Origin: Margaritifera margaritifera
Taxonomy: Eukaryota; Mollusca; Bivalvia; Unionida; Margaritiferidae
Assembly: GCA_029931535.1 (NCBI GenBank)
Contig: JAQPZY010001346.1
Location: 1,488,001-1,552,000, forward strand
Length of the DNA stretch: 64,000 nt
Direction of reading: 5' to 3'
Below, one piece after another: positions 12,000-24,786 of the stretch (position 1 is the first letter of the stretch; each line of letters opens with the position of its first letter). The position numbers and the translations under genes were made by a program. The notes beneath the pieces are model-generated. The model saw nothing but the letters and a program-made list of their open reading frames with translations. It was not told where the DNA came from and made no database searches.

Positions 12000-13265
12000 A
12001 CTTAACCCATGTTAGTAAAGCATAAAATGTAGTTCACAGTGACCATTTTTGGTTGTATGGGTGTAGTACTAACAGAGATTCATCCATTTATCAAGTTTCA
12101 TGATTGTAACATAACCAGCACCCAATAAATGATCTTTAAACACACTTTTTTTAAAAAAGTTACTGAGGCATCAAATATAGATCAAAGATACCTCTTTTGC
12201 AATAAAGGTGTAGTACTTTTCAAGGATGCATCCCTTTACCAATTTTCATGATTCTAAAATACTGTGCATACTGCATACCAAAAACTCATGTGTGGATGAG
12301 CTAAATGCAAAAATTAACCAAGGTCAGTACAATATGAAATATAGGTCACAATCAGCTGTATTTTTTAAAGGTGTGGTACTAACAACTATGTGTATCATCA
12401 ACAATTGTATGATTCTAGCATTAACAGTGCCTAAGAAATGAACATCTTTACCCCTCTGTGAAGCATAAAATATTGGATATAGTGACCTATATTACTCAAA
12501 ATGAGTGAGCAGTGCTCATCAAGATGAATCCCCTCACTAAGTTTCATGATTTTAGATAGGGCATTATGTACATACCATGCAAAAAAAAGCTACATGACTC
12601 TGAACTTTACTTAAGCCAGTAAAATGTGAAATGTAGGTCACAGTGACTATTTCTCTCTGGGTGTGGTACACTAAGAAAGATGTACACAATCAACTAGCTA
12701 AAAGATTGAAACATAAACAGTTAGACACAAAATGTAACCTGTCAGTGAAACATAAAATATGAGTCATATTGACCAACTTTTGAGATAAGAATGCAGTAAT
12801 ACTCATCAAGATGCATCCCAAATTTCATGAAACCAGTTATAACAGTATGTATATATACAGGTGCAAAAAAAAACCATTTGGTCTTAAGCTAAATGTAAAA
12901 ACTTAACCTAAGCCAATAAAATTTGAAATTTAAGTCATAGCGACCTTCTCTTAAGGGAATGGTGTGGTACTAACAGAGAGGAGTACGATCATCTTGTTTG
13001 ATGATTCTGGTATGAATAATGCTTGAGATTTGAATTGAAGTCAATTAAGTGTGAAATATGGATCATAGTGACCTACTTTTGTGATGAGGGTGTAGTTCTC
13101 ATCAAGATGGATCCTCTCACCAAGTTTAATGATTCTAGGTTTAACAGTGTGCATGGATACATGGTAAAAAACCTATTTAGTCATAAGCTAAATACAAAAA
13201 ACTTAACCTAAGCAATTAAAATGTAAAATGTGGGTCACAGTGACCTTTTATTTTAAGAGTGTGAT
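12000..13265. repeat. Diverged tandem array, ~150-bp unit (family B)
   Basis: About eight units repeat, in order: GTGAAATGTGGGTCACAGTG, CCTTTTT, GGTGTGGTACTAACAGAGAT, GCATCC, AAGTTTCATGATTCTAG, then AGCTAAATGCAAAAACTTAA. The same family lies inverted at 48170-49117/50396-50620 and direct at 57600-57920. One unit holds the perfect palindrome GGTCACAGTGACC at 13233-13245. Confidence 0.8.
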
Positions 13266-13754
13266 ACAGTAAAACCTATCTTGACTGACTACCCCTTCTG
13301 CCAACAAAAAGGGGTCACTCAAGACTGGTGATTGCTCACGACAGATCTGTGCAGGGTGGCCAGTTTTTTCAAGGTCAAAATTCAAGAAGGAAAAATACCA
13401 ATACACCTCTCCCTCTATGATTCGCATACAATGGGGTCCAAAAACATAGCCCACACCATAGGCAAGGGAATGAGTTACCGAGGGACCTAAACAAATTAAG
13501 GGGATGCCATCCCCACTGGATATCGAGAAAACCGGCAAGGGGAGGGGGAGTAACGGGGCTGTTTAATGGTTGAATACTCATTTTATAATCGTGTTGGGAA
13601 TAATTGTCAATAAAGAGCTTTTTCTGGTTAAGTTGTTCACTTTTCTGTGTAAATTACCTTTATTTTCAAGATACCCAACCTCTGAAAGATCATTAAAAAA
13701 ATTACTCCAAGATGTTTCAACAACCATTACATGAAACATTGCGGCAACACCATT
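13266..13754. other. Unassigned intron block
   Basis: Slightly richer in G+C between 13280 and 13560. Overlapping minus-strand frames (13248-13581) have no recognisable domain. Nothing supported. Confidence 0.3.
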
Positions 13755-14463
13755 TACCACAATCCACTACAATCTACCACAATCCACTATGAAAATGCCA
13801 CGAACTTCCACAATCGACCTTAAAATAGCACATATACAATACCACAACCCACTACAATCTACCACAATCCACTACAATATACCACAATCCACTACGAAAA
13901 TGCCACAATCTACCACAATCCACTATGAAAATGCCACAATCTTCCACAATCGATCTTAAAACACCACATATACAATACCACAACCCACTACAATCTACCA
14001 AAATCCACTACAATATACCACAATCCACTACGAAAATGCCACAATCTACCACAATCCACTATGAAAATGCCACAATCTTCAACAATCGATCATAAAATAC
14101 CACATATACAGTATGTATATACTGTGTTTTGGGTGGCCTTTTGAATTCCCTGTTAGCTTATTTTTAGTAGCCTATCAGATAAATCTACCACAATCTTCTG
14201 CAATCAGGCATAAAAATACAACAATCCACCAGTATATATTTAATGCTTTATAAATATGTTACAATTATAAATATATAAAATGTTTTCTAACTCAGATAAA
14301 TAGCTTTATTTGCAAGTATAGTAGGCATGATGCAAACGAGTTTATAACAATCTACCACAATCCATTACAATCTACCACAATCCACTACGATGTACCACAA
14401 TCAACCACAACTGTCTTTGAAAATACCACAATCTTCCACAATCGACCTTAAAATACCATATAT
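13755..14463. repeat. Higher-order CCACAATC minisatellite
   Basis: Short modules of 14-20 bp built on TACCACAATCCACTA are arranged in a longer ~136-bp period, marked by CTTCCACAATCGACCTTAAA at ~13808, ~13943 and ~14080. The array is interrupted by single-copy sequence at ~14112-14180 and ~14235-14345, then resumes to 14463. Confidence 0.85.
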
Positions 14464-15180
14464 ATTGAATTTGACTACTACATGGTATTGCACAGGCTAC
14501 AGAAGGTAAGCTTTTCTAAATCATTATTTATACACAGTGTTGAGATTTTCGTAACTTGATCTAGCAGAACGGTGGGTAGTCAACCTTAACTCACTTTCAA
14601 TAATACGTCGTATGAGAAAGGTTTCTCTATTAAAGCTAGTAGATACAAACAGAGGCAGCTTGTAGTATGTCAGACTTTTATAGTCCTATATGTCTCTGAA
14701 CTTGATCTTGAGCTTGATTAGTTCGGTGCTACATCATAATTACATTTTTGCACCACACCGCATCAACCTTTACAACAAAAAGTTATTTTAGAAAAAATGA
14801 GTCGGGGCTAATTTTGAAAATTTTTCAATTTGGTTTTCTAAGGATTTGGCAGTTGTGATTAATATTTGTGGTAATGAATTCCAGTCTTTGGTTGTTGTGG
14901 GGAAAAAGCTGAATTTGTAACTATCAGTTCATGTGTACGATATCATATAACAATATTCATTTTGATTTCTACTGATTCTTTTTGGTTTGATTAAATTATG
15001 GATGGGTATTCTTCCTTAGTTTTTCAGACCTTTGTAGAAAACATATCAACTTATAGGCTGGCAAATACGGTACACTTCAATTGCACACAATGATTAAAAC
15101 CTATAACTTTTTTATAAATTCACACTGTAAATACTACTTAAAGAAGAGTTTAAAGTTTTCAATTTTACATTTTCACATAC
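14464..15180. other. Intron, no feature
   Basis: AT-rich sequence down to the exon 5 donor. Nothing recognised. Confidence 0.5.
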
Positions 15181-15389
15181 CTGCATTCTTTCCTTTATCT
15201 GGAAAATAGAGGGTCCTCTTTCCATGACCATTTGAACAGTAATGTTCCCACATGAACTTGGGATTTTCATCTGCACAATTCCTGTCTTTGACCACCACAT
15301 AACTGTATTCGATTTTCGAGTCTTTAAAGAAAAGGTTTCTTGGAATGTCCAATTCCAGCTTCAATTCAATACACTGATAATCAGTCCTC
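15181..15389 (-). CDS. RNF213: RNF213-like coding exon 5: N-terminal beta-sandwich, part 2
   Basis: Acceptor ATATTTACAG before 15389 and donor AATGCAG/gtatgtg after 15181; 209 nt. It encodes RRTDYQCIELKLELDIPRN, then IEYSYVVVKDRN, FMWEHYCSNGHGKRTLYFPD. The I-x-Y-x-Y-V-V ... WEH..C pattern is the conserved second half of the RNF213 N-terminal beta-sandwich (human: PYKYVIYN ... YEFIYK). It joins exon 4 with AG+G = Arg and exon 6 with G+AT = Asp. Confidence 0.9.
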
Positions 15390-15918
15390 CTGTAAATATT
15401 TAAAGTATTACTAAACATTAAATTAATTTATCAAGTAAACAATGATGGAAATTAATTGTACTATAGCTATTAGCAATGGATGCATTACAAAGAACCCCAC
15501 TTACTGTAATTTCCTCCAAAGAGCTTTAAACAGAAGACCTTTGTCAAAACAAAATACATGATGCAGACAAATACATTCAAACCTGTCTTATGCAGTCACC
15601 TTGGAGAAAAAGCTGAACTGCCCTATTAACACAGGCTACCTCCCAATCAAGTTTCAACTATCAAACTTAGTTCTTTTAGGAAATATCATCCATCAAATAC
15701 AATTAGTATAAATTATTATTATTATTACTATGATTATTTTTATTATTGTAGTTTTCGTTGTTGTTACTAATACTCTAATCAATTTTATTCAACAAAAATC
15801 CTCAATCTATATTCATAAAATTTTCAGAACTTTTTAAAATTCTTTTGTGGGTTTCAGGCAGGAAGTTTTTCAGGCTATGGCTACTGGAATAATACCTATT
15901 CAACAATTTCACCATTAA

Positions 15919-17720
15919 CCATATTTAGGTGGGTATAATGCGCACTGATGTACAATGCACACCCCAATTTTTTACCTAGAATGATGAGAAAAACTTAGTC
16001 CTGCTATATAACGCCCATATGATATAATACATTTTAAAATTAGATAATTTTGCTCCATTTTCATAGTGTGACAATAGTCAGCCACTTTGGATACTGCGTT
16101 GATCATGATTTGTTACACAACCTTTGAATTATTACAACAGACCAGTGCTTGACTATTTCTCTGGTCTTTTCTGTCAGTATGTGGTACCCAATCATGCCCA
16201 ATAATTTTGTTAACGATATCATAAAAGAAAAAATTAAAGAAAGAAGCAATATTAAAAGCATATCTTTCTGATTTTTTGGTATGCCTTAAAAGTGCTGTTT
16301 TGAGGTTTGCCTTGTTGATGGAGTTCAGTCTGTTGCATCACATCGCTTAAATTCCTCTTCGTCATCGTCACTCTCAAAAAGTCGCTAATACGTCTTCATC
16401 TGTCATTCTTCTCCACTCCCTAACAGAAAACTCTCTCACATTGAACTCCATCCCAGCAGCTCTGTTACTATGTGCTTCTGCACAGGCAATGATGGTTAGC
16501 TTGTCTTTTGCAGTGTACAAGTTTCTTACACAACCCATGTTGATACTTTGTCTGACTATATTCGTTCAGATTCAAGATCAAACACAAGATGCTATGTGAA
16601 AGTTCAGGCTAAGTATTTACACTTATCTGGACCATCATAACACCTCTAAAATATATCTTAGTGTCCAAGCGAGAAATTAACAAGACAATGCATTGAAATT
16701 ATATTTGGCACATCAAAAGCTTTAGCTGGTGCTGATTATCTTGAGAAACACCAAACTGAATCAATTAAACACTGATGACCATATCGTAACAAAGAAGTAT
16801 CAAATACTGCAGTTTAACATGAGAAATAAAACAAAGAACCATGTTTATTTTCTGAAGAAAAGTAAATAAATTGCAAATTTACCTGGACAAAATTATGTAA
16901 TTATGTTTAGCACATGAAAGCTTTAGCTGTCACTGATTACCTTGAAAAGACCAGTGTATCAATGAAGCAGTAATCACTGTATAGTCACAAAGAAATATCA
17001 AATACTGTGATTTAAGACGAGAAATGTAACTAAGAACCAAATTTACTTAGCAAGAAAAAAGTATTTGCCAATTTCATACATTAACTTATTATTTTGTTTC
17101 ACGATATGTGTCAATGTTACAATAACAGACAAACCATAGTTATCAAAAACATATTCTCAAAATGTGCCTCTTATGGGAACATTGACACTGTTTGAATTCC
17201 AAATATTATATTTCAATTCAACCATGAATAAAGAAATTATTAAATTAAGAAATAATGTATTAGATCACCAGTTACTGAATAATGAACATTTCTGTGCACA
17301 GTAATCATATTTATTCCACTGCAATCCGGTACTTTGCTCAGCTTTAATGGAAACATGACAAAGTAGAACAAAGTAGTAGTCATTATGTACATGTGTTTTC
17401 AGTGAAGACAGAGCAAAAAACTACACGGATATGAAATGAAACGAGTTTCTTAACAAAAGGCAATCAAAGAACAAGACTATCAAGGTATGTAAACATTAAT
17501 TAATTCTTCATTTAGGCTAGTAAACAATTTAGTTACAATACAACTGATTTAATATTTCACTATGTGACATGTAGGCAGCTTTAGTGCCTTGATCCTCTAG
17601 TCTGATCAACTAGAAAAAACCAACAAATCTTTTCTTTTTGTTCTTCTGTAAAATGTGCACCCCCTCCTGAAAATAAGATATTAGGTCAAATAAGTGCACG
17701 TTATACACACCAAAATATGG
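15919..17720 (-). mobile_element. pogo/Tigger-like deletion derivative
   Basis: Inverted ends CCATATTTAGGTGGGTATAA (left) and, on the other strand, CCATATTTTGGTGTGTATAA (right) lead into GCGCAC/GTGCAC motifs, the style of pogo-like elements. TA flanks the right end, AA the left. Inside on the minus strand is a relic of both ends of a transposase (separate entry). A ~205-bp block is tandemly duplicated at ~16690-16870 and ~16895-17075 (shared CACATNAAAGCTTTAGCTG). Confidence 0.75.
16330..16538 (-). pseudogene. pogo/Tigger transposase remnant: DBD joined to acidic tail
   Basis: ATG at 16538 opens MGCVRNLYTAKDKLTIIACA, then AEAHSNRAAGMEFNVREFSV and REWRR. This matches the N-terminal helix-turn-helix of Tigger/jerky-like transposases (Tyr-x-x-x-x-Lys-Leu, NRAAG-x-F-V, WR). 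After a frameshift near 16365 comes FESDDDEEEFKRCDATD and a stop, resembling the acidic C-terminus. The DDE catalytic core is absent. Confidence 0.7.
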
Positions 17721-20700
17721 TAAATTTACCATTCAGAAATTCTGGCATTTCTTCAAGCATTCCCTCTGTTTAGTTTTTTGCCTCATATTTTTGGTTATAT
17801 ATATATCATAAGGAGGCAGCTAGCTCAGTTGCATATATATTGCAGCTGGAGTTGGCTGCCTCTGAAGTAAAAGACCTATGCCAACTATAGAAAGTGTCAG
17901 CCCAATGATTTTTCTCAGGCATTTTGCACACTGTCCTATTTTCTTTACAAAATTTGGCATACCATTCCTCGAAACTGTTGAACCAACATAATATCTTACA
18001 TGAAATAGTGACTGTAATGTTGGTCCATTTTCTATTCTTGGATTAAAAAATGTAACCTAATTATTAAATGTCTGTTAACATTTTCATCTCACACAAGGAT
18101 GAATATTTAATGAATATCGGATATGTACATTGTCACTATCTGTTGTTTTTCTCAGACAACAATGCATTTTGTGCATACACATTCATGCAGACATTTCAAT
18201 ACTATTATAATACTTTATTGTTTTGTTTTTTTATTGTTGCTTATGCGATTAATTAAGCATAGTTTATACACAGCAATAGATGACCCATTCACTACCATTC
18301 CCACATACAAGATAGTCCACTTTAATATGGATGGGTATATTAATACATCACTCAATAAGCAATCAAAACATTTCCAGCTGTCTCGTGCAGCATCTTGTTC
18401 AACATTCTTAATTGGAGTGGCGAGAGCAACAGCACGTTATATTTCTATTGACCGGTAGATTTATCCTTCATCACATTTCCTGTCTGCAATTACCACTTAT
18501 CTTCACACACAAAAATGTCAACATTAGGATCTATTGCTTTCTGGTGTTTTTTTTCCCACATTTGTAAGGAGTGTGACAGGACCATCAAGGAATGCCTTTG
18601 TAAAACAATGGCATCACACTCCTCAAGAAGACAGAAAAACTTCCCATATGATTGGAACAATCCATTTCACTGGACCATGTAGCACTTGAAGCAGAATTGG
18701 AGTTAATCAGCATTAAAATTACTACTGCTCTTCTGAAGTGCACCTTGTGACAATTATATTTGGATATGTCTGATCCACATATTAAAGGCCAACTGATCAC
18801 CCAGTATGACAGAACTATATCTTCCTACTCAATTGCAAAAAAAGCACACATGAAGATGGTGAAAATACCTTCAACATTGCATATTCCACCCCAGGTCAAC
18901 GTAGAGCTTGCAGGACATAGTACATGAGATTACGTCTGACATATCTGTTTTGGCAGAAGACAGTGTCATTGTAACTGCAGTGAAGCACAATGTGGAAACT
19001 ATTTCCAATATGACCGCCACAGATATAAACATACTTTCTGCTGGAAACATTATGAGCTCAATCCACTCCATTCATCGTTTAATTGTCGACCTAAATCAGT
19101 CCAATAGTTGCAACACAGCTCAACCACAGCTTATTCACCAGAGTTATTCTTAGGCAACTCTGGGCATGTTTCATTAACAACAGTGGCCCAGCATCTGGAA
19201 AAGCAATAGTCAGTGTTGTACATTCATAAAGTGAACTTGGTATACCTGTAGAGATGTGGTTTTTAATGTGGATACCACATATAACTTAACATTACTTTGC
19301 AAATATGGTATTCTCGTCCTCTGCTTGACAATACATGTTTATTTCCTGTTTTGGGATCATACCTTTATTCGGACGACATGGCTTCTTGTATATTATGAAA
19401 ACTATCACTCGCCGATTAGCAGAGAACATATTCAGGACTTAAACACTGCTGCAACTATTTCAAGTTGGTTTTACCAAAAAATGTCTAAATAAACAATAGT
19501 GTCACTTCGAAATTTAAAAAAAAAAATTACCATCTTCAACCATACAATGATAATGTGCAACAGCCAGAGGAGTCATTCATTCCTAGAGCATCATCATCAT
19601 GATAACTCATAATAGCTTATGCTGCATGTGCCCTGAACATTGCAGGCATAGGAGCTATCAAGCAACAGTTGGCCAATTTGCTGCCAACTGTTGCCACATT
19701 GGCACAATCTTCAGAAGTGCATACAGTGACATGGAGAGAATCAGCATCTTGCCAAGCTTCATCGAGTCAGCCAGCCAAAGATATGTTTCGGCACTATAGT
19801 GATTTCAGCCTTCAAGCAGCTCTTGCTAGGCCCCAGTATGCACATTTATCTTGCACTTTCGCAGATCTCAGGAATGGATTCTTGTTCAGAAATATAACTT
19901 ATTGACCAGGATGGAAATCAAATTGTGGTGAAAATATATAATTCTAGTGGGTCTTTACTTCTGAGGTCATCAAAGTCTGACCCATTCCAATATAGGGTGC
20001 AGATTCAACTCTTTCCAGTGGATGACTGTACTTGCCATTGAAAGATGTAACTATTTTCTGTCAATCTGCAGCAGGGTACACTGTTTTCAGGCAATAGATC
20101 CATTATTTGCATTTCATAGTATTAAATCACGTTCTAGATCAGTGTTTCCAGAGGTTTCATCTTTTCCTACCTGTGCTGGTCTATCCAGATGATAACTGAA
20201 ATGTCACTCATTCCGGATAGGGGCTGCCACTTTGGCATCAAATAGTGGGACTAAGAACTACCTTATCAAAACACTGTGATGTAGGATCTCGATTCATACA
20301 TGCATTATATAAAGACCTCCAATGACACCTTTCTACACGCACATCGGCCCATGCGTAGATCCACCCATTCCTCAGTGTCAGTGTATTCCTCTCAAATGTG
20401 ATCATACAAATTGTGTTAATGTCTAGTGCATGTCAGTATTTTTCAATAGGATGTGATCATTCAGATTCTCTCTACAGATGTATTCCTCTCAAATGTGAGC
20501 ATTCTGATTCCTTCCATAGTGTTTTTGTTTCGAGAATGCGTACTATTCTCTGTAGTGCTAAATGTTTCAGTACTCTTCAGAAGCTATCAGCTCTTCCTAT
20601 AGAGAGGTAATCTTCACATCTGTCTACATTTTGCGGTGTATTATGCACTAGTGGTGTGTCTACCCCGTGTTTTACATCACCTTTTATTTCATATTAGACA

Positions 20701-21180
20701 CTCATTACTCGGATCAGCCTTATATAATTCAGTCAATCTACTTCCTCTATGCACTACAGGAATTTTCTTTCATATCTGAAATTGTATGTCTCGCTCAGTC
20801 AACTTTTTTTGTGCCTACTTAGCTGCACTTTGTGGCATTCACATGATTGCTTTCTGATAAACATATAACTATACAGAGTGACTGGATTCTAGTTTATATC
20901 CACAAATACTACTTTTCAGTCATAGGCTCTGAACATGTTAAAACTAATTTTAATCATTCAATACTTACCCATCGCTACAGCCCAGCTTTTATTTTTTGTG
21001 TCTAAAATCTCGTCCATTTGATGTGAATACATTATCCTTGAGTGGAGAGTTGTCAGTAAGACACGGTCCACTCATGCACCTCACTGTGCCTGCGCAGAAC
21101 AGGCATCTTTTTCTTAGACAACATTACACCAGGACATCAGAGCAAGGTGGGAGGAGGGCATTCAGCGATAGCGATGGTAA
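17721..21180. other. Intron with no recognised gene
   Basis: Several short plus-strand frames occur (for example 18908-19153, 19256-19492, 19599-19905) without domains I recognise, and they do not join in one frame. Near 20395 and 20475 a short duplicate holds GTATTCCTCTCAAATGTGA. Possibly old transposon sequence beyond recognition. Confidence 0.35.
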
Positions 21181-21419
21181 GTATGGCATAATTAAACTTA
21201 GTTTTACCCCCACCCCCCCAAAAAAACTACATTTTAATAGCAGCAATACCATACCCAGCTAAATTAGTCAGTTGGGTGGGTAGACTGACGAGTTAAACAG
21301 ATTAAAAACAGAAAAATGGAAAATACTTACCATTAAGGGAGAGATCCACTTTACAGAATGTTGGTGCCACATGTTGTGCCACATGTCATGTCGCAATTAT
21401 GGGTCCCTGAGAAAAAATG

Positions 21420-22325
21420 CCTGTGCTTTGTTGTGCTGATGAGTGGAGGTAGAAGGTAGTATGGGATCGTCAAAATGCTGTCTTCATGACATCCTCCATG
21501 CAAGAATGATTTAGATAGGCCCATAAGGCAATGACAGCTCGAACCTCATGGACTTTTAGTTTCATAAAAGAGAGGTCTGTAAGGGACTGAGAAGCTCTTT
21601 TGATTGTGGTGATAATCCACCGTGAGATGGTGGAAGCCAAAATATCAGTGGAGCCCTTAAGAAGAAGGAAAATGTTTCCTACCCTTTCTTTTCCCTTCGG
21701 AGGCATATAGATAGAAACACAGTTCTCTAACTGGGCATAAAAGCCTATCTTGATCATCTCCAGCACAGATTTGAATGTGACTGGGAATCTTTTTAGATGT
21801 GATGGAGCTACCGAATGTAACTGATTTTTGGCTAAAAATTCTGGTTGACAAAGGAGGGAAATGGAATCATAATTGCCATTAAACTGGAGAGAGCCAGTGT
21901 CAACAGACAATGCACGAATCTTGATGCGTCTTCTCACAGATGCCAAAGCGAGCAAAAACACAGTTTTGAGTGCGAGTTTCTGAAAGGAAGCCTTACTCAG
22001 TGGTTCACAGGGGGTTTTGGTTAAGGACCATAAAACACAAGATAGATTCCATCTGGGCATAAGAAAGTGGGAGACAGGTCTCTGTAGCTCAAAATACATA
22101 ACGAGGTCAGCAGGGAGCAAATCTCAACAGATTGCTGAGCCCTGAGAAAATTTAAGTGTGTTGGAAATGGCAGCTCTATAGCCTTTGATAGTTGATACCG
22201 AACATCTTTTGTTCTTGAAAAGGAACACAAGGAAATCAGCAACGAAAGTTATAGAGGGACAGCTAGGATCAACATGTTTGCTACTGCACCAATCACAGAA
22301 ACTTGTTCTGGCGGATAGATTGCCT
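21420..22325 (-). pseudogene. DIRS-type tyrosine recombinase
   Basis: Reading down from 22325: FCDWCSSKHVDPSCPSI, VSTIKGYRAAISNTLKF, a stop near 22130, then a 216-codon frame (22120-21470). That frame has LKTVFLLALASVRRRIKIRA (first catalytic Arg region), ISRWIITTIKRA and KVHEVRAVIALWAY (His-x-x-Arg box). At the expected Trp near 21470 there is TGA, and the catalytic Tyr context TTFYLH follows it. The Arg, HxxR and Tyr positions are identifiable but separated by nonsense mutations. DIRS elements use such a recombinase in place of an integrase. No RT or gag is adjacent; a separate DIRS gag-RT lies at 36860-39965. Confidence 0.85.
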
Positions 22326-24248
22326 GAGGTGAGCCAAGCGTGAAGGTGGAGAATGTGTGTGGGCTGTTATGTAGGAGCATGGGTTCCACTGGATTGGATA
22401 AATCAAATCCTGGCACTCTTAGAGGTGCTATTTTTGTTACGTGTGGAACAACAAATTTTGGACTTGTAATATGGAGCGAGAAACGCAATGTGGTCAAGTT
22501 GTGATATTTTTGCGTAAAACTGGTTTCTAGCGGTATATAAAATAAACCATATAAAATTTTTATTCTCCCAATTAATCTTGCAACGCAGCGCATATAATAC
22601 AAGTCTATCGCAGCAACACAAAGCTATTACATGTTTACGAAAGCTGTATTACACTACAAGCCTTGTTTTTTGTTTTTTTAAATGCATCTTTTTTGTAATA
22701 AAATGTGTTTATCACATGCAAACATGAGAGAGAGAGATTATGCACCATAACTTTCGATCGATGTTAGGCGTACCTTTTATCGCAAACTTGGAAACAGACA
22801 TTGCTAATTAGAGAGTATGCATTTCAGAAATGTGCCTTGTTCATCTTCATTTTGGAATTCATCTACTGACAAAATTTAGAAATACAATTTTGATTCCACT
22901 CTTTATATAAATAAGTTAATACGTAAATCGCTGCTTGGCAATTCATTTTGTATTTAACAAGAATGTATATAATTCATTGGGTTATTCACCTGCTATTAGT
23001 GTCCTTTGTCTTTTTTTCTTATTATCTATTGTCGAATCTGGTCATAATTAACTATGTATGAACTTAATGCTTCAGAAATTTAATAGACTGAAAGTCCAAT
23101 GAGAGAGCATTACTGCAATAATCAAGGTGGACCTGACAATATTCGCGACCACCTTAGAATTAATATGAACGATTCAAAATGAACAGGAAATAATTGGGAT
23201 TTACAACCTCTGAAGCCAAAACTTTTCCACCTCCAGGTCGGAGTAGTTAACGAAAAATATGAAGCCACGTGTTTACACCAATCAGTGCAATAATAGAGAT
23301 AGATTTTATAGTCTTGGCAAACACGTGGCATAGCAATTTCGGGTGATGTACAAGGCATTACTGATAGATATGGTATGTTCAGCTTGCGTGTAATACAGTA
23401 CAAGTTAAACAAGGGGAGAAAGAAGTAATTCCAAAGCACAAAATAAATCTTACTGAATGATACATTAATTAAAACAACAGAAATTTTAAAAGTTTTGCCA
23501 ACTGAAGCAAATTAATCGTGATTACACACTTTTTATCGCTTTCACCCGTCCATTTAGTAATATTAAATTCGTCAGATGACCAAACCAGCAATCTTAAGTA
23601 TATTTTTTAAAGCTGTTGGTCATAGAATGCAGCATCACCTGCTTTGTAGAGTCAGAGTAAAAACAGTAGGTCTTTGGTAAAAGTAAACACGTGTCTAGTT
23701 CCTGAGAAAATGTGTCGCATGGACATGTATATTTGAGTCGCAAATACTAAACAGGCTGGAATAGTAGAGGTTGTATATTGCATAGCGCCGTGTATATTTC
23801 ATTGTGTGGGAACATTTTAAACAGACCATTTAAAAGTGACTGGGGTAATTAAAAACAAAATCACAACATTTCTCGTATTCTTTTATTTTAATAACGGAAC
23901 GAAACCCGCTAATACATGTATTTGCATGTGATTTTTTTTACCCATTGTTTGTTTAAAACCGAATCTCCCCCCCCCCTCATTAAAATCAAGATAATTAAAC
24001 TTTGTATAATTTGTGAAGCATCATTCGTGACTCTTTTCTCTGCAATTTATCTTTCATCTCTTTCAATACACATATGTGAAAGCGTTTTAGTGAGCGAGTC
24101 TTTGAATATTAAATGGCATTGCGTACAAATTAAAAAGAGCATTCTGCACTGTGTGCTGTAGCTGAGCCGATAGGTAAGTTCCACGTGTGGTAGTGGGCGT
24201 CCACTATTACATAATTATATTGCTGCGACTTTCAAATGGGCAATAAAA
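22326..24248. other. Intron, no recognised gene
   Basis: Upstream DIRS sequence may continue to ~22600 in broken frames. The rest is AT-rich with no feature I can name. Confidence 0.4.
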
Positions 24249-24337
24249 CTTAATCCATCCACTACGAGCCACGACGTGGACAATCCACGATGACCACGAT
24301 ATCCTGTCCACGACGACACAGCGTGAAAAGGATTAAG
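24249..24337. repeat. Short palindromic repeat with CTTAATCC / GGATTAAG ends
   Basis: CTTAATCC at ~24250 and its complement GGATTAAG at ~24330 bracket a segment rich in CCACGA/TCGTGG steps, including CCACGACGTGG and GTGGACAATCCAC. It may be a small MITE; no target duplication was resolved. Confidence 0.45.
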
Positions 24338-24642
24338 CTCCATGCCCACGACGTGTTTTTTCATAAAAACATGATGCGTGTACTGTAGGACTGTGTTCCT
24401 TCTGTTCTAGTGTCTAGAACATTCTATACTAATTGAATGACAGAATTTTTTACTTGGATGTGAGGAATTGTGTCCAAAAAAAGGTAAGCAATGCAATAGC
24501 AACAGGTAATATGTATTACTGCGATTAAATTCTCTAACTTTCCTAAAAACTGCAATTCTCCGACTTTTTCCTGACATGTGGGAACCCTGTTTAAATTCTG
24601 AGTGATTTTAAGGAAGGAATAAAGGTTTCTTCCCTTCATTAC

Positions 24643-24786
24643 CTAATTGATTCTGGTACAAAGCCATCAGACTGCAATCCCCCCAGCTCTTCTTTTCCAA
24701 AGCAAACCTGGATTTGATCACCATGCGACAGCTCAAACTCAGGTGAAAGTAGTGCATGAAAATGAACTCTGACATCTTCATTTTTC
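24643..24786 (-). CDS. RNF213: RNF213-like coding exon 4: N-terminal beta-sandwich, part 1
   Basis: Acceptor CTATGGACAG before 24786 and donor ATTAG/gtaatg after 24643; 144 nt. It encodes NEDVRVHFHALLSPEFEL, then HGDQIQVCFGKEELGG and DGFVPES. This matches the strand pattern of the RNF213 N-terminal CBM20-like domain (V-x-V-x-F-H-A-hydrophobic-hydrophobic-S, then a Gly/Glu-rich turn), known from the family to sit before the stalk and linked to glycogen/starch-binding folds. The exon starts with one base completing an Arg codon and ends with two bases of another. Confidence 0.88.

Noticed and set aside
18908..19905. Possible plus-strand gene
   Set aside because: Short frames do not join, no domains or splice pattern recognised.
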